DNA of 64,000 nucleotides from Paenibacillus agri. GTDB taxonomy: Bacteria; Bacillota; Bacilli; Paenibacillales; Paenibacillaceae. The stretch is from positions 1-64,000 of the forward strand of contig NZ_JABWCS010000190.1 in assembly GCF_013359945.1 (NCBI RefSeq). The letters are read 5' to 3'. The notes below the pieces were generated by a model. It searched no databases. It was not told where the DNA came from and saw only the letters and a list, made by a program, of their open reading frames with translations. Of this stretch, positions 56,383 to 64,000 are shown one piece after another. Positions within the stretch are counted from its first letter, which is position 1. Every line of letters starts with the position of its first letter. The position numbers and the translations under genes are program-made.

Positions 56383-57240
56383 TTATTTCATCGAAGCGAT
56401 TGGAATAAATTTAAGCTTTTTCAGGGAACCTTGTTGGAACTTCTTGCTTTGTACGTAATCGATAAATTCTTTAGTTGCGCCAGTAGGTTGGCCTTTAGTC
56501 ATGAAGTAACCGTAAGCCCAAATCTTGTAAGAACCGTTGATTACGTTATCTGTAGTAGCTTCAACGCCGTTGAATTTAACAGCCTTCACATCACCACTTA
56601 CATACACCAAGTCAATGTAACCGATAGCGTTAGGAGTTGTTGCTACAGCCGTTTTCATGTCACCGCTGGAACCTGTTTCTTTGTAGTTCTTTTCTTTCTT
56701 CACGATGTCGCCACCAGCCAAAGCTTTAGCTTGATAGTTAACGCGTGTACCGGAACCGAAAGCACGAGTGATTACAACGATATCAGCATCCGAACCGCCA
56801 ACTTCTTTCCAGTTCGTGATTTTACCGGAGAAAATACCTTTAAGTTGATCAGTAGTCAGGTTGTCTACACCGACATTTTTGTTAACGATTGTAGCAAATG
56901 GAATAACAGCTACTTTGTTAGCTACTTGGCCGTCAAAAGCTTTGAAGCCTGGAACGTCAATGCTGGCATCCCAGTCGCAAGCGCCGATGTCAGCGATGCC
57001 TTTTTTTACAGCTTGCGGTCCAGTAACGGAACCTTTACCGGAAGCAGCGATTTTCACTTTAGGGTGCAGTTTTTGGAATTCCTTAGCTGCTTGCAGCGTT
57101 AGTGGAAGCAATGCTGTGGAACCATTAACCGTAATTTTACCGGAAAGATTGCTGGCTGCAGAAGCAATTCCTGCAAAAGCTGTTGTTACAGCAAGAACTG
57201 CTGTAAGTGCAGTTACTGTGAATTTTTTAAAAACTTTCAT
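56383..57240 (-). CDS. pstS: Phosphate-binding protein PstS
   Basis: 285 aa periplasmic-binding-type protein for the Pst transporter. After the signal sequence, GKITVNGSTALLPLTLQAAKEF, ASGKGSVTGPQAVKKGIADIGACDWD and FGSGTRVNYQAKA match the phosphate-binding loops. The signal peptide ends AFAGIASAAS with no lipobox Cys, unlike most Gram-positive PstS lipoproteins. ATG follows GAGAGGAG. No convincing PhoP box in the 68-bp gap upstream, so the promoter may be in front of the preceding gene. Confidence 0.93.
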   Translation of the reverse strand: MKVFKKFTVTALTAVLAVTTAFAGIASAASNLSGKITVNGSTALLPLTLQAAKEFQKLHPKVKIAASGKGSVTGPQAVKKGIADIGACDWDASIDVPGFKAFDGQVANKVAVIPFATIVNKNVGVDNLTTDQLKGIFSGKITNWKEVGGSDADIVVITRAFGSGTRVNYQAKALAGGDIVKKEKNYKETGSSGDMKTAVATTPNAIGYIDLVYVSGDVKAVKFNGVEATTDNVINGSYKIWAYGYFMTKGQPTGATKEFIDYVQSKKFQQGSLKKLKFIPIASMK

Positions 57241-57308
57241 GAATTATTTCTCCTCTCGGCTACTCGCCGTTAAATTAGTAAGGACTATGAAGTGCAAGCG
57301 AATTAATA

Positions 57309-58745
57309 TTATTTAGTCAGTTCGAGAGCCTTGCCACCTTTGATGACAACCACTTTACCATCGCTGATGATTGCCAGCTTGCTGCCATCTTTAGATACAG
57401 CCACTTCAGATACATCTTCTGTGGAACGGTACAATTCAGTTTTGGCTCCGCTAGCATTGATAGAGTACACCACTGTAGCGCCATCAGCTGTCGTACCGGA
57501 TACCACCAGACCATCGTTCACACTGCTTACCCATGTAGGTTCAACATCAAGAGCGATGTTCGTACTAGTTCCGTCTGCTTTCACACTCTTCAGTGTGTTC
57601 GCAGCCTTACCGTCAGCATCTGCACTCAGGTAAGCTACATTGCCATCAGCAAGAATTTCAGGGTACAGCTTGTTGTCTGCGGAAGTAGTAAGTGCAACAG
57701 GCTTAGCGTCTTTCACAGTCAGATCCAGCTTATACAGCTGCTCTCCCGCTTTGCTGAAGTCTACTGTAAGAGAATCTTCTGTGCTGTCAGCGTCATTTTT
57801 GGCTACACCAGTCAGGTTAACGATGTACGCAACACTCTTCTCGTCAGCAGACACGCGCAGCTCGGATTTGTTCTCGACTTTATCAGCAAGCACAGTAGCT
57901 ACAGTTCCCGATTCCACGGAGATTGAAGCAATCTTCTCCTGCTTGTCCCCTTGGATAAAGTAAATTTTCTTACCGTCTTTAGACCAGATCAGATCAGTCT
58001 TTACACTGTTGTCTGTACCCAGTGCTTTAATGGCTCCACTGTTCAGGTCGATCAGACGAAGTTGGCCAGTCTCATCATTGAAAGCGCCCCAACGTTGATC
58101 TGCGGATACAGCGAAATCTACTGCGCTGTCATCGGTAGAGAACAATTGGTAGTTACCTTGATCCCCACCAAACTTAAGAAGTTGAGTAGTCTCGGCATCA
58201 CTATGGTTAGCGATAACGGTACCGTCTGCTGCCCAGTGAAGTGTATCGAATAGACCTTCAGGACGAGCAAAGCTTAGGATAGAAGTACTTTCAGCATCCA
58301 GCTCACCGCCCAAGGATACAACAAGCTTGGTCAATTCTACATAAGTGCTGTTCTTGTATGTTACAGGCGCAATGGTGAATGATTGTGCTTCACCATCTAC
58401 TTGGAAGCTCTTGGAGCCTGGTTTGATTTGAAGGGTATGTAGGCCTTTGCTGTCGTTCAGCTCAATGCCGCTTGCGCTAGCTGCTACGTGAGCTCCGATC
58501 TCGCCGGCTACTTGGCTAAGTGCATAAAGTTTATAGCCGCCGCTGTCAATAGTATTGAATGTCACTGGCGTGCCGTTTACAGTCCATGTAGCGGTACCTT
58601 CCTTGACTTTTACCGGCCCGGAGACTGCTGCACTTACTGTTCCTGTCTTACTACCACCTGCACTGGCAGCTAATGCGCTCCCTGCCCCTGCGGTTACTAG
58701 AAGTGCCGAAGCCAAGGTTGCGCTTATCCATTTACTGTTTTTCAA
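57309..58745 (-). CDS. Secreted stalk-domain protein with WD40/TolB-like beta-propeller
   Basis: 478 aa. Signal peptide (WISATLASALLVTAGAGSALA), a copper-amine-oxidase-type domain at about residues 50-165 (GTPVTFNTIDSGGYKLYALSQVAGE, YKNSTYVELTKLVVSLGGEL), then repeated propeller blades (DQRWGAFNDETGQLRLIDL, SVKTDLIWSKDGKKIYFIQG, VAVSKDGSKLAIISDGKVVV). TTG start behind AAAGGGTGA. It lies 68 bp upstream of pstS with no terminator between, so may be co-transcribed with pst. Function unknown. Confidence 0.8.
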   Translation of the reverse strand: MKNSKWISATLASALLVTAGAGSALAASAGGSKTGTVSAAVSGPVKVKEGTATWTVNGTPVTFNTIDSGGYKLYALSQVAGEIGAHVAASASGIELNDSKGLHTLQIKPGSKSFQVDGEAQSFTIAPVTYKNSTYVELTKLVVSLGGELDAESTSILSFARPEGLFDTLHWAADGTVIANHSDAETTQLLKFGGDQGNYQLFSTDDSAVDFAVSADQRWGAFNDETGQLRLIDLNSGAIKALGTDNSVKTDLIWSKDGKKIYFIQGDKQEKIASISVESGTVATVLADKVENKSELRVSADEKSVAYIVNLTGVAKNDADSTEDSLTVDFSKAGEQLYKLDLTVKDAKPVALTTSADNKLYPEILADGNVAYLSADADGKAANTLKSVKADGTSTNIALDVEPTWVSSVNDGLVVSGTTADGATVVYSINASGAKTELYRSTEDVSEVAVSKDGSKLAIISDGKVVVIKGGKALELTK

Positions 58746-59195
58746 TTAGATTCACCCTTTTCCTATAGGTAACTGCTAATGTTATTTTCGTCTACAATTG
58801 TCAATGGCGTTGCAGAGGAATGTTTTGGAATTATTAATTTGGGCATATTTTGGTAGTTTTTTGTTAAGAGAGTGTAAAAACCCGCAAAATGAGTCTATTA
58901 GTCCCGTTTCATTAGTGGATATAGCTTATAAAAAATAGACCACAGCGCCTTCCGCTGGGTCTATTTGCACAGTAATAGTTACTGGAGAGCCCTCCCTTTT
59001 ACCTGGAGATTGCTGCTGTCAACAATTGGGGGAGTATACTATGGCGCTGAGGGGCTAATGAACATTATGAACCGCGGTCAGTTCCCCATAGAATTATGTC
59101 GAACCGGCAGGAATTTACTGGAGCCCCACCGAATGTATAGAACGCTAAACCGTTAGACACCGGTTAAAGCATAATACATTGGGGGAAGAAAATTT
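58746..59195. promoter_or_regulatory. Divergent intergenic region with hairpin
   Basis: 450 bp between two divergently transcribed stalk-protein genes. A strong hairpin at 58933-58966 (AAATAGACC/GGTCTATTT with inner CAGCG/CGCTG) is flanked by A- and T-rich sequence. A perfect minus-strand TTGACA lies about 75 bp before the TTG start, with only weak -10 matches. On the plus side TATACT occurs near 59035. A GC-rich stretch of about 150 nt before 59196 could fold, but matches no riboswitch I know. Confidence 0.4.
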
Positions 59196-60272
59196 ATGAA
59201 AAGATTGGTCGTAATCCTAACCGCCCTACTGCTCGTTGTCGGGCTGGGCAGCCCTGCGGGAACAGGGAAAGCCGCTGCGGCAGCGGCACCAGCTTATAAC
59301 GAAATCTCTACGTTTGTGGACGGCAAGCTGATTATCTCAACTGCCAAATCGCTCCTGGTCAATTCATCAGCATATGTACCTGTAAAGCTACTGGATCAAA
59401 TTCCGGGAATCAGCATGACCAAGACAGCTACAGGCATCAGTGTGAGCGGCGCCAAAGGTGCCACTACACTAAACAAGGACAATTCTGTCCTGTACAATAA
59501 TTCCAACTATGTTGCTTTCAAGACATTGCTGAACATCGGCGCGATTGATGGCAAGTACGCCTCCAGCGCCTACTCACTGTTCATCTGGAGCGGAGATGAA
59601 GGCAAGGCGAAGAGCAATGCCACACTGACAGCGCTCAGCAAGCTTCCAAGAAACTTTGGCAGCGTTGTAGGCAAGAAGGTCTATGTCTACGGTTTTCCAG
59701 GTACGCATTGGATTACTGACGTCCAGTATGATGGAAGCTCCTCAATTGAGTATTCAATGCTCAAGGACGATGGCACAGCATGGACGCTGGATCAAGACAT
59801 CTATGACGAGGCTATGATGTATACGGTGGAGTACCTGCAATACTTGAAAAAGACCTTTAATGGCACAGTGGCTTGGGTGCGGAATTCCCAGATCGAGGAT
59901 AGCCCGTTCAAAAATATGGAGAAGGTCACGATAAAGAGCGTTCAGGCGGACAATGAAACTGGCGATGTTGACGTTGTCCTGCGCCGGGCCAGTGGTGAAG
60001 AAATCACCATTACTTTGGCGCCTGTAGGGGATCAAATCAGTAATATCAGCAGCACTTTCCTCTACAAAAGCCCTCGTACATTAACTAACAGCAGTGATAA
60101 AATGTGGGCAGCTATTGTTGCCGAAAAGGTAGTCGTCGGTATGACTTTTGATGAAGTTTACTTCTCATGGGGCGATCCAGACCGGACTAATGAATCTCTT
60201 GGATTGGTAGTATACGGTAATGTCTACCTGTACTTCTATAATGGAAAATTAAAGTCTATTTCTGAGTTATAG
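59196..60272 (+). CDS. Secreted stalk-domain protein with C-terminal BamE/SmpA-like motif
   Basis: 358 aa. Signal peptide (LVVILTALLLVVGLGSPAGTGKAAAA), a copper-amine-oxidase-type stalk domain at about 35-130 (NSSAYVPVKLLDQIPGISM, NNSNYVAFKTLLNIG), a central unknown domain and a C-terminal VVGMTFDEVYFSWGDPDRTN segment like the SmpA/OmlA (BamE) fold. ATG follows TTGGGGGAAG. It is followed by a terminator and so stands alone. Function unknown. Confidence 0.8.
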   Translation: MKRLVVILTALLLVVGLGSPAGTGKAAAAAAPAYNEISTFVDGKLIISTAKSLLVNSSAYVPVKLLDQIPGISMTKTATGISVSGAKGATTLNKDNSVLYNNSNYVAFKTLLNIGAIDGKYASSAYSLFIWSGDEGKAKSNATLTALSKLPRNFGSVVGKKVYVYGFPGTHWITDVQYDGSSSIEYSMLKDDGTAWTLDQDIYDEAMMYTVEYLQYLKKTFNGTVAWVRNSQIEDSPFKNMEKVTIKSVQADNETGDVDVVLRRASGEEITITLAPVGDQISNISSTFLYKSPRTLTNSSDKMWAAIVAEKVVVGMTFDEVYFSWGDPDRTNESLGLVVYGNVYLYFYNGKLKSISEL

Positions 60273-60286
60273 GGAACGTACTAAAA

Positions 60287-60328
60287 TAGCGGAGATTCGG
60301 CATTACAGCCGGAACTCCGCTTTTTTTT
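60287..60328 (+). terminator. Terminator of the plus-strand stalk-protein gene
   Basis: GCGGAG and CTCCGC outer arms with an inner TTCGGC/GCCGGAA stem, then eight T, 17 bp after the stop. Confidence 0.92.
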
Positions 60329-60408
60329 GCGTAGGCCCTTTTCGTAAAGGTTGTAGCTAATAAACGCTCTTTTTGAGATTGCAGCATATACTAATCTCCT
60401 TTACTTTT

Positions 60409-60437
60409 TTGAAGGCGTACGCTTGTTCTGTTAATAT
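60409..60437 (+). promoter_or_regulatory. Candidate promoter of the SNF2 helicase gene
   Basis: TTGAAG (60409-60414) and TAATAT (60432-60437) with a 17-bp spacer, about 60 bp before the start codon. Confidence 0.6.
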
Positions 60438-60496
60438 AGGACTAGATTTATAACGGAACGTGAACACACTGATATATTGAAGAAAGGAACAACGGC

Positions 60497-63400
60497 ATGG
60501 GATACAGTGTACCAGAACGGGTCATTAAGCTGCTGTGTGGCAAGTCCGTTCTAGAAGAAGGAGCCATCCTCTTCCATAGCAACAAGGTTCGATTAACCTG
60601 GGAAGAACAACAAGAGGATCGCGGCGGAGTCGTCAGCCGGACAGCATATGAGGCCATCGTACAGGGGCATCTCAGCTATGACGTCAAGGTTGCCGTGGAC
60701 AGTGATGGAGACGTCAGGGCGGAGTGCAGTTGTCCGGCCTATTCACATGGCGGACCTTTCTGCAAGCATATCGCTGCCGTACTGATTCATATCCACGATC
60801 TGGCGCATGCTGGTCATTCGGATCAGCGTTCCGGGGGCTCTGCCCTGTACCAGCAAGGGCAGCCGGACAGGGAAGACAGCAGGCTGACACCGCGCAATCT
60901 TCATCATTCCTCAGGAAGCCCTGCACAAGACAGCCAGTTGGTTAACAGCATGCTGGACATGTTCGGAAATTCGCGCCTGCGCCCCAGCGGCGAGGGGAGC
61001 TATGTGGACACAAGAGATTCGCTCGTTGTGGAATGGATAGTGAGACCCATGCTCTCTGGCTACGGCAGCGCTGAAATGCTGGGTATCGAGCTGAAGATAG
61101 GGCCTAAGCGTTTATATATTGTGCAGAAGATCAGAACCTTCCTGGAAGCCGTTCATCGTGGGAAGAATTTTGAATTCTCGCGGCATTTTATTTATAATCC
61201 CTCGCAGTACAGCTTTGTTCAAAAGGATAATGAGGTTATCCAGAAGCTCCTCCAGATCGTGCAAAGTGAGAAGGTCTACCGCGAGAGCATGGGGATTAAT
61301 TCGCACTATGGGAATAGATCTAACGGGGAGCGGGAGCGGTTACTCCCTATTCCGCCTTATTTCTGGAAGGAACTGCAACCCTTGCTGGCATCAGCACCAT
61401 CAGTCTACCTGCAGCAAGAGGATAGTCTATACGAGGGCGTGAATCTTTCGCAGGAAGCACCTCCACTGATGTTTCAACTGGATCAGGCGGGTAGCGGCGG
61501 CTACCGTCTGGAGGTTCAGGGGCTGGACAACATCACGGTGTTGGAGGATTACAATTTGGTGCTATCCGCAGGCCGGCTGCTGGAACTACCCTCTCAAGAG
61601 TGCGAGCGGCTCGCCGGGATCAAGCGAATGCTCGGCGCTTCCCGCCAAGGTAGCCTAGGCATTGCGCCAGAGCAGATCGAGTCATTCATGGACAAGGTTA
61701 TTCCTGGTCTCTTGAAGCTGGGTACAGTCACGGTCGCCGACTCCATCTCGGACAGAATCCTCCATAGCCCGTTAAAAGCCCGGCTCTATCTGGATCGGAT
61801 CAGGGACCGGCTGCTCGCCGGTCTGGAGTTCCAGTACGGGGATATCGTCCTGAATCCGCTGGAAGAACAGCGCAGCCGCGGGACAGACCTTATCCTTATG
61901 CGGGACGGCGAACGGGAAGCCCAAATCATGGGGCTGATGGAGAAAGCCGCTTTCGTCAGAACGGAGAGCAGCTTTCTCATGAGCAACGAAGATGACGAAT
62001 TCGATTTTCTGCACCATACAGTTCCACTATTGGAGGATTTGCTGGATGTCTATGCAACCACCGCTGTTAAAGGGCGACTGCTCACAGGCAATCCACCTCC
62101 TAAGGTCAGCGTCCGCTGGAATGAAAAAACGGACTGGCTGGATTTCAAGTTCGATATGGGTGGCATTCCTGACGATGAGATCGCCACCCTTCTGAAGGCA
62201 CTTCAGGAGAAGCGCCGATATTACCGTCTTCCGGACGGGGCCTTGTTGCCATTAGACTCCGAGGAGCTACAGGAAATTATCACTTTTATGAACGAAGTGG
62301 GGATCAAGACTGGAGAGATTCAAGGCAAGGAATTCTCGTTGCCTCTTCTTCAGGGGCTGCATCTCGGTTCAACCAATCATAAAGGTGATGCGGTCAAGCT
62401 CGACAAAAGCTTCCGCAAGCTGCTGGCCAATCTGCAAAATCCAGACAATCTGGATTTCCCGGTACCGGACAGCCTCATTCCTGTACTGAGGGATTATCAG
62501 CAGCTCGGGTTCCAGTGGCTCAAGACACTGGCCCATTACCGATTCGGTGGCATTCTGGCCGATGATATGGGTCTTGGCAAAACACTGCAAAGCATCGCCT
62601 TCCTGCTCTCCGAACTGCCGGACATCAAGGATGCAGGACGTCCGGCGCTGATCGTCGCCCCCGCCTCACTAATCTACAACTGGCACAACGAGTTGAAGAA
62701 ATTTGCTCCGGAGATAAAGGCGGTCATCGCAGACGGCAATCTGACGGAACGAAACCGTACGCTTAAGAACACTGCCGGAGCAGATGTGATCATCACTTCC
62801 TACCCGCTGCTGCGCAGGGATGTGAAGCTGTATAGCGGGCGATCTTTTCATACACTGATTCTCGACGAAGCACAATTCATCAAGAATGAAGTCACCCAGA
62901 CGGCCCGGGCGGTTAGAAGTCTGGAGGCCCGCTATCGCTTCGCTTTGACTGGAACGCCTGTAGAAAATGCGCTGGAAGATCTATGGTCTATCTTTGGCGC
63001 TGTTTTTCCTGGATTATTCCCGGGGAATAAGAAGACTTTTCATGATTTGCCGAGAGAAGCCGTTGCTAAGCGGGCAAGACCATTCCTGCTGCGTCGCCTG
63101 AAGCGTGATGTATTGAAGGAACTGCCGGACAAGATTGAGTCTGTACAAGCATCCGAGCTGCTGCCAGACCAGAAGAAGCTGTATGTGGCTTACCTTGCCC
63201 GACTGCAAAAAGAAGCACTCAAGCATCTGGACAGCGACGGCTTCGGCGGGTTTGGGGAACACCGGGTCAAGATTCTGGCCGGACTTACGCGACTTCGTCA
63301 GCTCTGCTGCCACCCTTCCCTGTTTATCGAGGGCTATCAAGGCCGCTCCGGCAAGTTCGAACAACTGCTTGAAATCATTGATGAATGCCGCAGCTCCGGT

Positions 63401-63859
63401 AAACGAATGCTAGTCTTCTCACAGTTCACAAGTATGCTGGATCTGATCGGTCGTGAGCTTGGGGTGCAAGGCATTCCCTATTTCTATCTCGATGGCCAAA
63501 CGCCACCTGCCCAGCGGACCCAGCTATGCCGCCGCTTCAACGAAGGGGAAGGAGACCTGTTCCTGATCTCGCTAAAAGCAGGCGGCACCGGACTGAACCT
63601 GACCGGAGCGGATACCGTCATCCTCTATGATCTCTGGTGGAACCCCGCTGTAGAGCAGCAGGCCGCCGACCGTGCTCACCGCATCGGGCAGAAGAATGTA
63701 GTACAGGTAATCCGGCTCGTTGCTCAAGGTACCGTAGAGGACAAGATGTACGAATTGCAGCAAAAGAAGAAGAATTTGATTAATGAAGTCATTAAGCCCG
63801 GACAAGAGAGCTTGTCCGCACTAACTGAACAGGATATCCGGGAAATTCTGCGGATTTGA
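60497..63859 (+). CDS. SWIM zinc-finger SNF2-family DEAD-like helicase
   Basis: 1120 aa. SWIM zinc motif at residues 77-91 (CSC..CKH: Cys77, Cys79, Cys89, His91), a middle bacterial SNF2-associated region, then the ATPase: motif I DDMGLGKTLQSIAFLL, motif II LILDEAQFIKN, motif III ALTGTPVENALEDLWSIF, and helicase C motifs V/VI LISLKAGGTGLNLTGAD and DRAHRIGQ. Expected ATP-driven translocase on double-stranded DNA in transcription or genome maintenance. ATG follows GAAAGGA. Stand-alone, with its own promoter and terminator. No nuclease or methylase partner follows, so I do not call it a defence gene. Confidence 0.93.
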   Translation: MGYSVPERVIKLLCGKSVLEEGAILFHSNKVRLTWEEQQEDRGGVVSRTAYEAIVQGHLSYDVKVAVDSDGDVRAECSCPAYSHGGPFCKHIAAVLIHIHDLAHAGHSDQRSGGSALYQQGQPDREDSRLTPRNLHHSSGSPAQDSQLVNSMLDMFGNSRLRPSGEGSYVDTRDSLVVEWIVRPMLSGYGSAEMLGIELKIGPKRLYIVQKIRTFLEAVHRGKNFEFSRHFIYNPSQYSFVQKDNEVIQKLLQIVQSEKVYRESMGINSHYGNRSNGERERLLPIPPYFWKELQPLLASAPSVYLQQEDSLYEGVNLSQEAPPLMFQLDQAGSGGYRLEVQGLDNITVLEDYNLVLSAGRLLELPSQECERLAGIKRMLGASRQGSLGIAPEQIESFMDKVIPGLLKLGTVTVADSISDRILHSPLKARLYLDRIRDRLLAGLEFQYGDIVLNPLEEQRSRGTDLILMRDGEREAQIMGLMEKAAFVRTESSFLMSNEDDEFDFLHHTVPLLEDLLDVYATTAVKGRLLTGNPPPKVSVRWNEKTDWLDFKFDMGGIPDDEIATLLKALQEKRRYYRLPDGALLPLDSEELQEIITFMNEVGIKTGEIQGKEFSLPLLQGLHLGSTNHKGDAVKLDKSFRKLLANLQNPDNLDFPVPDSLIPVLRDYQQLGFQWLKTLAHYRFGGILADDMGLGKTLQSIAFLLSELPDIKDAGRPALIVAPASLIYNWHNELKKFAPEIKAVIADGNLTERNRTLKNTAGADVIITSYPLLRRDVKLYSGRSFHTLILDEAQFIKNEVTQTARAVRSLEARYRFALTGTPVENALEDLWSIFGAVFPGLFPGNKKTFHDLPREAVAKRARPFLLRRLKRDVLKELPDKIESVQASELLPDQKKLYVAYLARLQKEALKHLDSDGFGGFGEHRVKILAGLTRLRQLCCHPSLFIEGYQGRSGKFEQLLEIIDECRSSGKRMLVFSQFTSMLDLIGRELGVQGIPYFYLDGQTPPAQRTQLCRRFNEGEGDLFLISLKAGGTGLNLTGADTVILYDLWWNPAVEQQAADRAHRIGQKNVVQVIRLVAQGTVEDKMYELQQKKKNLINEVIKPGQESLSALTEQDIREILRI

Positions 63860-63908
63860 TGCAATATTAATCAACAGGACAGCCTGTCAGATAAAAGAAG
63901 AGAGAATT

Positions 63909-63960
63909 GACAATCCCCCTACGGCGATTACCCCGTAGAGGGATTGTCATTTTATTTTTT
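63909..63960 (+). terminator. Terminator of the SNF2 helicase gene
   Basis: TGACAATCCC and GGGATTGTCA outer arms with CTACGG/CCGTAG inside, followed by TTTTATTTTTT. The symmetry could let it serve both directions. Confidence 0.9.
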
Positions 63961-64000
63961 ATTTCCAATACCAGTTCCCGTGCTATAAGCAGGACCCAGA

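Noticed and set aside
57241..57308. PhoP box before pstS
   Set aside because: Only a single TTAACG-like match; no 11-bp-phased repeats.
58965..59156. 63-aa ORF in the leader of the stalk-protein gene
   Set aside because: No ribosome site, unremarkable composition, and it overlaps the hairpin region.
60497..63859. SNF2 helicase as part of a defence system
   Set aside because: It is a stand-alone SWIM/SNF2 protein with its own promoter and terminator; no nuclease, methylase or other defence partner is adjacent in this window.

Overview
The window looks like the chromosome of a Paenibacillus or a close relative (Bacillota, Bacillales). The gene order ysoA-like/tig/clpP/clpX ... lonB/lonA/engB ... 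hemA-hemX-hemC-hemD-hemB-hemL is the conserved Bacillales order. SLH-domain proteins, copper-amine-oxidase-like 'stalk' domain proteins and a large exopolysaccharide locus are typical of Paenibacillus. Nearly everything is on the minus strand, so operons read from high to low coordinates. The exceptions are one tRNA-Arg and the two genes at the right end.

Layout, left to right. 1-1609 is a gene-free repeat island: a 46-bp tandem array, a 185-bp four-palindrome cassette, a two-palindrome relative, an 11-bp tandem array and the terminator of the heme operon. 1610-11327 is the heme/siroheme operon (hemA, hemX, a siroheme dehydrogenase, hemC, a cobA-hemD fusion, hemB, hemL, an RluA-family pseudouridine synthase). 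It is split between hemD and hemB by about 790 bp of repeats. 11700-13892 is an SLH/Ig-like repeat protein. 14049-37261 is an exopolysaccharide locus: phosphatase, SLH protein, Wzz-like and tyrosine-kinase regulators, EpsC-like dehydratase, two unknown surface proteins, initiating phosphoglycosyltransferase, glycosyltransferases, acetyltransferase, Wzy, Wzx, UDP-uronate genes, RmlA/C/B and a YdcF protein. Its centre (about 19.6-28.4 kb) is strikingly AT-rich. 37362-43765 carries an unknown gene, engB, lonA, lonB and a nuclease-like gene behind an apparent attenuator. 43782-44676 is a second repeat island. 44677-50540 carries ispG, clpX, clpP, tig and a ysoA-like gene. Then come tRNA-Arg(TCT), an LtaS-like sulfatase, a MATE transporter, pstA-pstC-pstS without pstB, two stalk-domain secreted proteins and a SWIM/SNF2 helicase.

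Metabolically the window couples tetrapyrrole synthesis from glutamyl-tRNA to uroporphyrinogen III and siroheme, proteostasis (trigger factor, ClpXP, two Lon proteases), envelope polymer synthesis (a Wzx/Wzy-type, probably acidic exopolysaccharide) and phosphate uptake.

The most unusual signal is a 185-bp non-coding cassette present three times (839-1023, 5704-5888, 43911-44095). Each copy has four 21-bp TAA-N15-TTA imperfect palindromes separated by exactly 30, 41 and 30 bp. The spacers are unrelated between copies, and the blocks are oriented forward, forward, reverse, reverse. Two copies directly abut a tandem array of unrelated sequence, and the third lies in the same island as two arrays. 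Other notable points are two genes whose Shine-Dalgarno sequences point to ATT start codons, a terminator-type leader before the nuclease gene, and a long alternating hairpin between clpX and ispG.
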